Shown piece by piece: positions 1-7,465 of a stretch of 64,000 nt of DNA (position 1 is its first letter; every line of letters begins with the position of its first letter). The DNA is taken from NCBI RefSeq assembly GCF_020832205.1, contig NZ_JAFIFD010000046.1:1-64000 (forward strand). The letters run 5' to 3'. A program made the position numbers and the translations under genes. Under the pieces are notes generated by a model. The model searched no databases and was not told the DNA's origin. It saw only the letters and a program-made list of their open reading frames with translations. Origin of the DNA: Exiguobacterium sp. Lineage in GTDB: Bacteria; Bacillota; Bacilli; Exiguobacteriales; Exiguobacteriaceae.

Positions 1-598
1 GGGGCGCCCCCTGGGGGGGCCGCCTGTTACCCCCATTAAAAACCCCCACCCAAGGGGGCGCTTCACGGTGAGCGTTCTAGTGAATTGGACTTCCATTCGA
101 CCGATGACTCGATCGACCGTCCCATGCGTTCATTCCCGATACTAGAAAAGTTGATGCGGCGTGTGCGAGGATTTCGCGTGCCCGTTCGTCTTTGTGACGG
201 CTCGGCCCCTTCTCAAGAGAACGAAACGTTCTTCCGGTTGGCACGGCACCGCCACTTTGACATATAAGAATGAAATCTGTCACACTCCTCGATCTAGCCC
301 ACCTTTTCCTTGGCGTATAACCGCAACTACGCGACCCGCTTCCCCAAAGAAACATGTTCGTCTGCCTCTCACGTCAGAGCGTGAGATCGGCGACAGCAAA
401 AGGAGTAGGGAACAGTCCCACAATCGGGTTTACGCAAGCTGTCTCTCGTTTCACCGAGCCGGCATCGGTCAAACGTCTCGAAGATCGTTTCATCCGTCGC
501 CCCCTTTCACTCCAATCTGTTGAATGAGGACTACATTAATACAATAGCCGTTTTCGCGGCCGTCAAATCCGTGTTCACCATTTCTCCAAATCTCTGAT
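1..598. other. No recognisable gene
   Basis: About 600 bases without a convincing coding region. The open frames here are rich in Arg and Ser, have no family resemblance I can see and lack a well-placed ribosome site. The first 60 bases are dominated by G and C runs, which may be a contig end or a cluster of hairpins. A terminator-like hairpin at 36-58 faces left, and a weak promoter-like pair (TTGACG at 561-566) lies near the other end, so a leftward non-coding transcript is possible but unproven. Confidence 0.5.
36..58 (-). terminator. Terminator-like hairpin, leftward
   Basis: Read on the minus strand, CCCCC and GGGGG (54-58 with 43-47) enclose a six-base loop and are followed by a run of five T. 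It would end a leftward transcript, but no gene ends near it; the closest, at 599, is over 500 bases away. Confidence 0.45.
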
Positions 599-1447
599 TC
601 ATACGTATTGATCCAAGGCGTAGGCGACGCCGTCAGCCTCGACGTCTCTCGTAATATGGGTGCTGATGTCTTTTAACGCATCTACCGCATTCCCCATCGC
701 AATACACGTCTCCGCCACTTCGAACATGGAGACGTCGTTTAAATTATCGCCGATCGCCACGATATCTTGTTTTGCGATGTGATGATGTGCTGCCAACTGT
801 TCGAGCGCCATCCCTTTACTCGCTTTCGGATGACCGATTTCGATTTTCGTCCACCCGGCTGTCGTGATCAAAATATCGGTCCGGGGCTCGTACAACTTCC
901 GAAGCTTGTGGAGTTTACGCCGATCGAACGAGTAGATGAACACCTTATACACTTCATCCGCCTCAAAATCGATGTCTTCAATCGTCTCGACGTACGTCAA
1001 CCCGAACTGTTCGTTTTGAATCTCAATCTCCCGCTCTCCCCATTCCCGCGTGAACGATTGATCGTGCGGGAGCACCTCGTCAAGCTCGCCTTTCAATAAA
1101 TCCGTCCCTGAGCGGAGCACCTTCACGCCCGCATTCGTATAAAATTCAACGTACGTGTCGTGGGCGCGGGCGATGTCCCATAACTCTTGGACGACCTGTT
1201 TCGGAAGCGAATGATAGTAAATCCGCTCATTTTCATAAAAGGCGATCGCCCCGTTGCCCGATAAAATCGGACACGTCAAGTTGCTCCGTTTTAAAATTTC
1301 CTCGATATCATGAATCGAACGGCCTGACGAGATGGCGACGATATCGCCTTGGTCTTGCCGCCGTCGAATCGCCTCCTGGTTCGTCTCTGTGATGACACCC
1401 TTTCGCGACAACAGCGTCCCGTCTAAATCGATCGCAATCAACTTCAT
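599..1447 (-). CDS. Cof-type HAD-superfamily sugar phosphatase
   Basis: Predicted soluble phosphatase of 282 residues, the usual length for the Cof/YidA branch (HAD class IIB), which removes phosphate from sugar phosphates or related small molecules. Motif I is DLDGTLL with the nucleophile Asp7 and general acid Asp9; the late motif GDNLNDVSMF supplies the magnesium-binding acids. The region between (about 85-190) is the C2-type cap that sets substrate choice. The ATG follows AGGAGGG. It stands alone, divergent from the BCCT transporter. Family assignment is firm; the substrate cannot be read from sequence. Confidence 0.9.
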   Translation of the reverse strand: MKLIAIDLDGTLLSRKGVITETNQEAIRRRQDQGDIVAISSGRSIHDIEEILKRSNLTCPILSGNGAIAFYENERIYYHSLPKQVVQELWDIARAHDTYVEFYTNAGVKVLRSGTDLLKGELDEVLPHDQSFTREWGEREIEIQNEQFGLTYVETIEDIDFEADEVYKVFIYSFDRRKLHKLRKLYEPRTDILITTAGWTKIEIGHPKASKGMALEQLAAHHHIAKQDIVAIGDNLNDVSMFEVAETCIAMGNAVDALKDISTHITRDVEADGVAYALDQYV

Positions 1448-1610
1448 ATGGGTCCCTCCTTTTTTTGCAGTCTTCTTCTTTCCCTTTCCCTGATTTTCAG
1501 CAGCTCAATGTCAAGATTGCACAATCGATGAAATTCTCGTTTCCTGATTTTATTTTTAGGGAATAATAATTACGCCTACATACTCGTTTTAGTTATAGGA
1601 AGGAGACCGT

Positions 1611-3125
1611 ATGAATCATTCATCGAATAAGCCACGGCTGAACCGTGTGTTTTATATTTCGGCAAGCGTCATCGCCTTGCTCGTATTGTTCGGGGCCGTA
1701 CGTCCGGCGTTGTTCGCAGAAATTGCCGGCAACATCTTCACTTTCACGACCCAGTCGTTTGGTTGGCTTTACTTGTTGGCCGTCTTTTTCTTCGTCCTCT
1801 TTCTCGTCTTCCTCGCGTTCAGTAAATACGGGAAGATTCGTCTCGGTACGGACAGCGACCGACCGCAGTATCCGTTCTTCACGTGGATCGGGATGCTCTT
1901 TTCGGCCGGATTCGGCGTCGGGCTCGTCTTTTGGGGCGTCGCTGAGCCGATGAGCCACTTTTTTACACCGCCTTATGCGGACACCGAAGCGTTGACGGTC
2001 GAAAGTGCCCGTCTCGCCATGGCATACTCGTTCTTTCACTGGGGAGTGAGTCAATGGTCCGTATTCGCCATCGTCGGTTTGATCATCGCTTATTTCCAGT
2101 TCCGGAGAAACGCTGATGGCCTCATCTCGACGAGTTTGTCCCCGCTCATGAAAGAGCGGCCGTATACGCGCCCGCTCAACCAGACGATTGACATTTTCGC
2201 TGTCATCGCGACGGTCATGGGTGTCGCCACGTCGCTCGGTTTAGGTGTGCTTCAAATCAACGGAGGGCTAAACAGCGTTTTCGGCTTGCCGAACACGGCA
2301 CTCGTTCAAGTGTTGATCATCATCGTCTTGACCGCCCTGTTCTTGACGTCGACGACGACCGGGCTCGACCGCGGCATTAAATGGCTGAGTAACCTCAACT
2401 TGGCGACGGCGCTCACCCTTATGATTTTCGTCTTCTTCGCCGGTCCGACCGTCTTCATCCTCGAAACGTTCACGCTCGGGTTCGGTGACTATTTGCAAAA
2501 CTTTATCCGCTATAGTCTCCGGCTCCAACCGTATCAACAAGGGACGTGGGTACAGGACTGGACGATTTTCTACTGGGCGTGGGCCATCGCGTGGTCGCCG
2601 TTCGTCGGGGCGTTCGTCGCCCGCGTCTCGCGCGGCCGCACCATCCGTGAGTTCATCATCGGCGTGCTCGTCGTGCCTCCGGTCATCGCACTTCTATGGA
2701 TCGCGGTATTCGGCGGAACGGCGCTTCATCTCGATCTGTTCGAAGGGACATCGATCGCCCAGGCTGTCGATGCGGACGTCACGAGCGCCTTGTTCGTCAC
2801 CTTCGCGGAATTACCGTTCAGCTTCATCCTATCGACCTTGTCGATCCTATTGATTCTGACGTTTTTGATCACGTCCGCCGACTCGGCGACGTATATCATC
2901 AGCAGCATGACGACGAATGGCAGCTTGAACCCGCCCCTCGCCGTACGCATCGTCTGGGGTGTGTTGCTCGGCGGCATCGCGGCCGTCCTGCTCATCGCGA
3001 GCGGTCTTGAAGGGTTGCAGACCGCTTCCCTGATCTCGGCGTTGCCATTCACCATCATCCTCATTTTGATGGTGTACACGCTGTTCAGTCTATTGCGGAA
3101 AGAAAACATGAAGAAAATCAAATGA
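1611..3125 (+). CDS. opuD: BCCT-family glycine betaine transporter (OpuD-like)
   Basis: Membrane protein of 504 residues in the betaine/choline/carnitine transporter family, with about twelve hydrophobic segments. The family's tryptophan-rich stretch is clear at about residues 315-345 (WTIFYWAWAIAWSPFVGAF). These carriers couple sodium to uptake of betaine or related osmoprotectants. The ATG follows GGAAGGAGA. It lies upstream of the kyn operon but is separated from it by a terminator and a promoter, so it is probably its own unit. OpuD is the likeliest orthologue; choline or carnitine carriers of the same family are alternatives. Confidence 0.88.
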   Translation: MNHSSNKPRLNRVFYISASVIALLVLFGAVRPALFAEIAGNIFTFTTQSFGWLYLLAVFFFVLFLVFLAFSKYGKIRLGTDSDRPQYPFFTWIGMLFSAGFGVGLVFWGVAEPMSHFFTPPYADTEALTVESARLAMAYSFFHWGVSQWSVFAIVGLIIAYFQFRRNADGLISTSLSPLMKERPYTRPLNQTIDIFAVIATVMGVATSLGLGVLQINGGLNSVFGLPNTALVQVLIIIVLTALFLTSTTTGLDRGIKWLSNLNLATALTLMIFVFFAGPTVFILETFTLGFGDYLQNFIRYSLRLQPYQQGTWVQDWTIFYWAWAIAWSPFVGAFVARVSRGRTIREFIIGVLVVPPVIALLWIAVFGGTALHLDLFEGTSIAQAVDADVTSALFVTFAELPFSFILSTLSILLILTFLITSADSATYIISSMTTNGSLNPPLAVRIVWGVLLGGIAAVLLIASGLEGLQTASLISALPFTIILILMVYTLFSLLRKENMKKIK

Positions 3126-3131
3126 TGCCGC

Positions 3132-3162
3132 AAGAGCCGCCTTTTTCCTCGGCCGCTCTTTT
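3132..3162 (+). terminator. Terminator after opuD
   Basis: AAGAGC pairs with GCTCTT, interrupted by one mismatch and continued by GCC/GGC around a T-rich loop, then a short T run. It lies just after the opuD stop codon. Confidence 0.6.
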
Positions 3163-3183
3163 AAGTCGATCGGCTCCACTCAG

Positions 3184-3212
3184 TTGACACAGTTGACGCC
3201 GATTGCTACGCT
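3184..3212 (+). promoter_or_regulatory. Sigma-A promoter of kyn operon
   Basis: TTGACA (3184-3189), a 17-base spacer and TACGCT (3207-3212) lie 39 bases before the kynU start. The -35 box is perfect and the -10 box is fair. Confidence 0.55.
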
Positions 3213-3250
3213 TTTGTCAGAATTGCACGACGAATTTTAGGGGGATGAAC

Positions 3251-4528
3251 ATGCTACACGATTTCACACGGGCTCACGCCGAGACGCTTGATAAAGGCGA
3301 TACTCTGGCACGCTATCGGGGAGAATTTTATTTGCCGCAAGACGGGATTTACATGGACGGGAACTCGCTCGGATTGTTGTCTAAACGGGCTGAACAGACA
3401 TTACTCGAGTCGCTCCAAGACTGGAAAGAGCTCGGGATTGACGGGTGGATGTCGGGGCGCCACCCATGGTTCAACTTGTCAGAACAACTCGCCGGCTTGA
3501 ACGCCCCGCTCATCGGGGCCCGGGCAGAAGAAGTCATGGTGACGGGGTCGACGACGGTCAACTTGCATCAACTCGTCGCCACGTTCTTCAAACCAAAAGG
3601 AACCCGGACCAAAATTTTGGCCGACACGTTGACGTTTCCTTCAGACATCTACGCGCTCAAGAGCCAACTCGACCTGCACGGGCTCGACCCGGCTGAACAT
3701 TTGATTCAAGTCGACAGTCCGGACGGCCGCTACTTGCGCGAAGATGACATCATCCGTGCCATGACCGACGACGTCGCCCTCATCGTCTTGCCGACGGTGC
3801 TTTATCGGAGCGGGCAAATTCTCGACATGGCGCGTCTTGCGAAGGCAGCTCACGAACGGGACATCTTGATCGGATTTGACGCCTGTCATTCGGTCGGTGC
3901 CATCCCGCACGCGTTTCACGATTGGGGTGTCGACTTTGCTTACTGGTGTAACTACAAACATTTGAACGGCGGACCTGGGAGCGTCGGAGGATTGTTCGTG
4001 CACGAACGTCATTTCGGAACGGCGCCAGGACTTGCCGGCTGGTTCGGCTCACGCAAAGACAAACAGTTCGACATGGACCACACGATGACACCGGCCGATC
4101 ACGCCGGGGCGTTTCAAATCGGCACACCCCACGTCTTGAGCCTCGCCCCGCAACTCGGCGCCCTCGAGATGTTCAACGAAGTCGGGATGGAAGCGATTCG
4201 CGAGAAATCGCTCGCCTTGACGACATATATGATGGATTTGGTCGAGACGGTGCTCGCGCCTTATGGGTTTGTCATCGGCAGTCCGCGCGACGAGGTTCAA
4301 CGCGGGGCCCATATCAGCCTCGAGCATCCGGAGGCTGCGCGCATTTGTAAAGCGCTGAAACAGCATCGCGTCATTCCAGATTTCCGCGCCCCGAACATCA
4401 TCCGGCTCGCCCCGGTCGCTCTCTATAACACGTTCACCGACGTATATGACGTCGTGCACATATTAAAAACGATCATGGACGATAAAGAATACGAGGCGTT
4501 CGCGAACGTTCGCGAAGTCGTGGCGTGA
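3251..4528 (+). CDS. kynU: Kynureninase
   Basis: Pyridoxal-phosphate enzyme that cleaves kynurenine to anthranilate and alanine, third step of the tryptophan-kynurenine route. At 425 residues it has normal length. The cofactor lysine lies in the motif [11 protein letters not shown] (Lys236), preceded by [17 protein letters not shown] (Asp210, His213) and the phosphate-cup motif FPSD (129-132). The ATG at 3251 is preferred over 3245 because AGGGGG at 3239-3244 gives a six-base spacer, while 3245 touches the ribosome site. First gene of kynU-kynA-kynB, spaced 12 bases from kynA. Confidence 0.95.
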   Translation: MLHDFTRAHAETLDKGDTLARYRGEFYLPQDGIYMDGNSLGLLSKRAEQTLLESLQDWKELGIDGWMSGRHPWFNLSEQLAGLNAPLIGARAEEVMVTGSTTVNLHQLVATFFKPKGTRTKILADTLTFPSDIYALKSQLDLHGLDPAEHLIQVDSPDGRYLREDDIIRAMTDDVALIVLPTVLYRSGQILDMARLAKAAHERDILIGFDACHSVGAIPHAFHDWGVDFAYWCNYKHLNGGPGSVGGLFVHERHFGTAPGLAGWFGSRKDKQFDMDHTMTPADHAGAFQIGTPHVLSLAPQLGALEMFNEVGMEAIREKSLALTTYMMDLVETVLAPYGFVIGSPRDEVQRGAHISLEHPEAARICKALKQHRVIPDFRAPNIIRLAPVALYNTFTDVYDVVHILKTIMDDKEYEAFANVREVVA

Positions 4529-4540
4529 GGAGGAAGAACG

Positions 4541-5380
4541 ATGAGTGAACGAATTGAACATAAAGTCGAGACGACGATTCAAACCGATTTTTCAAAAGAC
4601 ATGTCCTACGGGGACTATTTGCAGCTAGAGCCGATTCTTTCAAGCCAACATCGCCTGTCGGACCACCACGACGAGATGCTCTTCATCATCATTCACCAGA
4701 CGAGTGAGTTATGGATGAAACTCATCTTGCACGAGTTGACGGCCGCGACGACGGCCATCGCGAACGAAGACCTTGAACGATCGTTCAAGATGCTCGCCCG
4801 CGTGTCGAAAATTCAACAACAGCTCATTCAATCGTGGGGCGTGCTCGCCACCCTCACACCGGCCGAGTATCTCGAGTTCCGGGACAAGCTCGGCTCATCA
4901 TCCGGCTTCCAATCGTATCAAAACCGTCAAATCGAATTCGCCCTCGGGTTCAAAAACGCACGGACACTGAGCGTGTATGCGCATGACGAGACGCTGTATC
5001 CGCTTTTAGAGGCATCACTTCACGCCCCAAGCATTTATGATGTGACGGTGCGTGAGATGCATCGCCGCGGCCTCGCGATCGATCAAGCCGTACTTGACCG
5101 TGACGTGACCGAAGATTGGGAATGGAATGAGAGCGTCGAAGCGGCGTGGGTCGAGGTGTATCGGGACGTCGACACGTACTGGGACTTGTATGAGCTCGGT
5201 GAGAAGCTGCTCGACATCGGCAGCCAGCAACAGATGTGGCGTTTCAATCACATGACCACCGTCGAGCGTATCATCGGCCAAAAAATGGGCACCGGCGGTT
5301 CGTCTGGCGTGAACTATTTGCGACGGGTGCTCGACCACCGCTTCTTCCCTGAACTTTGGACCGTTCGCACGAAACTATGA
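4541..5380 (+). CDS. kynA: Tryptophan 2,3-dioxygenase
   Basis: Heme enzyme of 279 residues that opens the indole ring of tryptophan to give N-formylkynurenine, the committed step of the pathway. Seen directly: the active-site segment [11 protein letters not shown] (His52) and [14 protein letters not shown], whose His237 corresponds to the heme-ligand histidine in the characterised bacterial enzyme, followed by the [11 protein letters not shown] loop that closes over tryptophan. GAGGAGG precedes the ATG. It sits between kynU and kynB in one operon, so gene order does not follow reaction order. Confidence 0.96.
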   Translation: MSERIEHKVETTIQTDFSKDMSYGDYLQLEPILSSQHRLSDHHDEMLFIIIHQTSELWMKLILHELTAATTAIANEDLERSFKMLARVSKIQQQLIQSWGVLATLTPAEYLEFRDKLGSSSGFQSYQNRQIEFALGFKNARTLSVYAHDETLYPLLEASLHAPSIYDVTVREMHRRGLAIDQAVLDRDVTEDWEWNESVEAAWVEVYRDVDTYWDLYELGEKLLDIGSQQQMWRFNHMTTVERIIGQKMGTGGSSGVNYLRRVLDHRFFPELWTVRTKL

Positions 5381-5394
5381 GGAGGGAAAATGAG

Positions 5395-6018
5395 ATGACT
5401 TGGATTGATGTATCCCAACCGCTCGAGGACACGATCACGACGTGGCCGGGCGATACTCCGTTTCACTATGAGATCGCATGGCCGATGGCAGACAGCGGCT
5501 CGGTCAACGTCGGGAAAGTGACGATGAGCTTGCATACCGGCACCCACATCGACGCCCCGTTCCACTTTGACGATGCCGGCAAGCGTGTCATCGACCTTGA
5601 CCCGGGTCTGTATATTGGGCCGGCCCGCGTCATCCATCTGCCTCGCCGCGATCGTATCGAGGCTTCTGATTTGGACGGCTTCGACTTGACCGGTGTGGAA
5701 CGGCTCATCTTAAAGACAGACGGCTGGCCGGAGAAACACGTGTTTCCGGCGCGCATCCCCGAGCTGACCCCTTCCTTAGCCGACCGGCTCGGTGAACTCG
5801 GCATTTATTTGATTGGTCTCGATTTGCCGTCGGTCGACGCGATTGATAGCAAAGAGATGGCGGCCCATCACGCGCTCGCAAGAAACGGCGTCCATATCCT
5901 TGAAGGACTCGTCCTCGACCATATCGCGCCAGGTGATTACGAACTGAACGCCGTCCCGCTCCCAATCGTCGAAGGAGACGGCAGTCCGGTCCGGGCGTTG
6001 CTCCGTTCGCTCGACTAA
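5395..6018 (+). CDS. kynB: Kynurenine formamidase
   Basis: Cyclase-family metal-dependent hydrolase of 207 residues that removes the formyl group from N-formylkynurenine. The metal-binding signature HTGTHIDAPFH is complete (His47, His51, Asp53, His57). The ATG at 5395 lies eight bases after AGGAGGG. It is the last gene of the kyn operon; a strong terminator follows within ten bases. Together the three genes convert tryptophan to anthranilate. No anthranilate-degrading or NAD-branch gene is nearby, so the product's fate cannot be read here. Confidence 0.95.
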   Translation: MTWIDVSQPLEDTITTWPGDTPFHYEIAWPMADSGSVNVGKVTMSLHTGTHIDAPFHFDDAGKRVIDLDPGLYIGPARVIHLPRRDRIEASDLDGFDLTGVERLILKTDGWPEKHVFPARIPELTPSLADRLGELGIYLIGLDLPSVDAIDSKEMAAHHALARNGVHILEGLVLDHIAPGDYELNAVPLPIVEGDGSPVRALLRSLD

Positions 6019-6024
6019 TTTGAC

Positions 6025-6055
6025 ATCCATCCGGACCCCCCGGGTGGATTTTTTT
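6025..6055 (+). terminator. Terminator of kyn operon
   Basis: ATCCATCCGG pairs with CCGGGTGGAT (one G-T pair) and is followed by seven or more T, directly after the kynB stop. Confidence 0.9.
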
Positions 6056-6075
6056 GTGGGAAACTGTGGGACGAC

Positions 6076-6101
6076 GCTTGATTGTACGCCGAAGAGGGAA
6101 A
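6076..6101 (+). promoter_or_regulatory. Sigma-B-like promoter of csbB operon
   Basis: GCTTGA (6076-6081), a 14-base spacer and GGGAAA (6096-6101) fit the sigma-B pattern GTTTAA-N12-15-GGGWAW. The match is meaningful because csbB of Bacillus subtilis is a known sigma-B-controlled gene. Confidence 0.5.
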
Positions 6102-6141
6102 AGAGGTACTACGCAAACTGTGTAGAAAGGAGTGTTTTTTT

Positions 6142-7128
6142 ATGAAAGTCATCTCATTTATTCTCCCCGCCTATAACGAAGAAAAAAACATTCCACTCGT
6201 CTTTGAAGCTATCCGTGAGCAGTTCGAGGGGACGTCTTATGACTATGAGATCGTGTTCATCAACGACGCGAGCTCTGACAATACGCTAGATGCCATCAAA
6301 CATTTAGCAACAGGACATCCCGAAGTGCGATACGTCTCATTTTCCCGGAATTTTGGAAAAGAAGCGGCCATTCTCGCCGGCCTGCAACACGTAACCGGGG
6401 ATGCCGCCATTTTAATGGACACCGACTTGCAACATCCCCCGGCCCTCATCCCGCAAATGATCTCCGGTTATGAGGAAGGATATGACCAAGTCATCGCCAA
6501 GCGCGACCGGACCGGCGAGAGCGGATTCCGAAAGTTCGCCTCTCAGACGTACTATAAACTGATCAATAAAATTGTCGACGTCGAGCTTGAAGACGGGGTC
6601 GGCGACTTCCGTCTCTTGAGCCGTGAAGCGATCGACGCGCTGTTACGGATGAACGAGAATCACCGCTTCTCGAAAGGGTTGTTCTCTTGGATCGGGATGG
6701 AGCAAAAAATCGTCACGTACGAGAACGTCCTGCGTCAAAACGGTGAGACGAAATGGTCGTTCAATCAGCTGTTCAATTACGGCATCGACGGCTTGATTTC
6801 CTTTAACTCGAAGCCGCTCCGTTTCTGCTTTTATACGGGCGTCTCGATTTTGATGTTGTCGATGCTCTATATTTTGTTCACGCTGTTCGGCATCATTCAA
6901 GACGGTGTCGAGACACCAGGTTACTTCACGCTCATCTCGGCGATCCTGTTACTCGGCGGCATCCAACTCGTCAGCCTCGGGATTATCGGCGAATACGTCG
7001 GACGCATCTATTTTGAGACGAAACAGCGTCCCGCTTATTTGATTCAAGAAACCAATATGCAAAGGAAGAGTGTGAATGAACAAGCGAAAGGCAGAGTTTA
7101 TAAGATTCATCGTCATCGGGGGAATTAA
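6142..7128 (+). CDS. csbB: CsbB-like lipid-carrier glycosyltransferase (GT2)
   Basis: GT2-family enzyme of 328 residues (DPM1/GtrB/CsbB type), which loads a sugar, usually GlcNAc, onto undecaprenyl phosphate at the inner face of the membrane. The N-terminal domain shows ILPAYNEEKN and the nucleotide-sugar/metal motif MDTDLQHP (Asp93, Asp95). Two membrane helices follow at about 230-250 and 265-290, then EYVGRIYFETKQRP, typical of the family. ATG at 6142 follows GAAAGGAG; an upstream in-frame start lacks a ribosome site. Its end overlaps gtcA by 53 bases, so the two are probably co-translated. The sugar itself is inferred. Confidence 0.9.
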   Translation: MKVISFILPAYNEEKNIPLVFEAIREQFEGTSYDYEIVFINDASSDNTLDAIKHLATGHPEVRYVSFSRNFGKEAAILAGLQHVTGDAAILMDTDLQHPPALIPQMISGYEEGYDQVIAKRDRTGESGFRKFASQTYYKLINKIVDVELEDGVGDFRLLSREAIDALLRMNENHRFSKGLFSWIGMEQKIVTYENVLRQNGETKWSFNQLFNYGIDGLISFNSKPLRFCFYTGVSILMLSMLYILFTLFGIIQDGVETPGYFTLISAILLLGGIQLVSLGIIGEYVGRIYFETKQRPAYLIQETNMQRKSVNEQAKGRVYKIHRHRGN

Positions 7129-7465
7129 CACCCTCAATTATTACTTGGTATACATGTTGTTTCATCACGTATGGAAAGTCGGCTACGGGGTCTCTCATGT
7201 GGTGGCGTTCACGCTCAGCATGGTCGCCTCTTTCTTTTTGAACAGCTATTTCACGTTCAAAGTGAAGCCGACCCTCCGCAAGTTCTTGCAGTTCCCGTTG
7301 ACGCAAGTCGTCAACTTCACGGTCACGACCGTCTGCATCTACTTGCTCGTCGAACAGCTCGACGTCTCGACGTCGATCGCGCCGCTGTTCGCCATCTTCA
7401 TCGCTGTGCCGGCGACGTTTATTGTCACGAGTAAAATTTTGAAGCGCGAGCATTCGGCCGTATGA
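7076..7465 (+). CDS. gtcA: GtcA/GtrA-family lipid-linked sugar flippase
   Basis: Small membrane protein of 129 residues with four predicted helices (about 8-28, 36-56, 72-92, 98-118) and the GtrA-type opening KAEFIRFIVIGGINTLNYYLVY. The family is thought to flip undecaprenyl-phosphate sugars across the membrane for wall or lipoteichoic acid glycosylation. Its ATG has AGGAAGAG upstream and lies inside csbB in another frame; its stop overlaps the start of yfhO (ATGA). The three genes therefore form a tightly coupled unit: loading, flipping and transfer. Confidence 0.88.
   Translation: MNKRKAEFIRFIVIGGINTLNYYLVYMLFHHVWKVGYGVSHVVAFTLSMVASFFLNSYFTFKVKPTLRKFLQFPLTQVVNFTVTTVCIYLLVEQLDVSTSIAPLFAIFIAVPATFIVTSKILKREHSAV

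Noticed and set aside
235-265. T-box-like string on the minus strand (GTGGCGGTGCCGTGCC)
   Set aside because: The T-box antiterminator core GGTGGNACCGCG is not matched, and there is no specifier stem or aminoacyl-tRNA synthetase or amino-acid gene downstream.
77-523. Open frames of 60-120 codons on both strands near the left edge
   Set aside because: Arg/Ser-rich translations, no ribosome sites in place, no family resemblance, and frames overlap each other; treated as non-coding.
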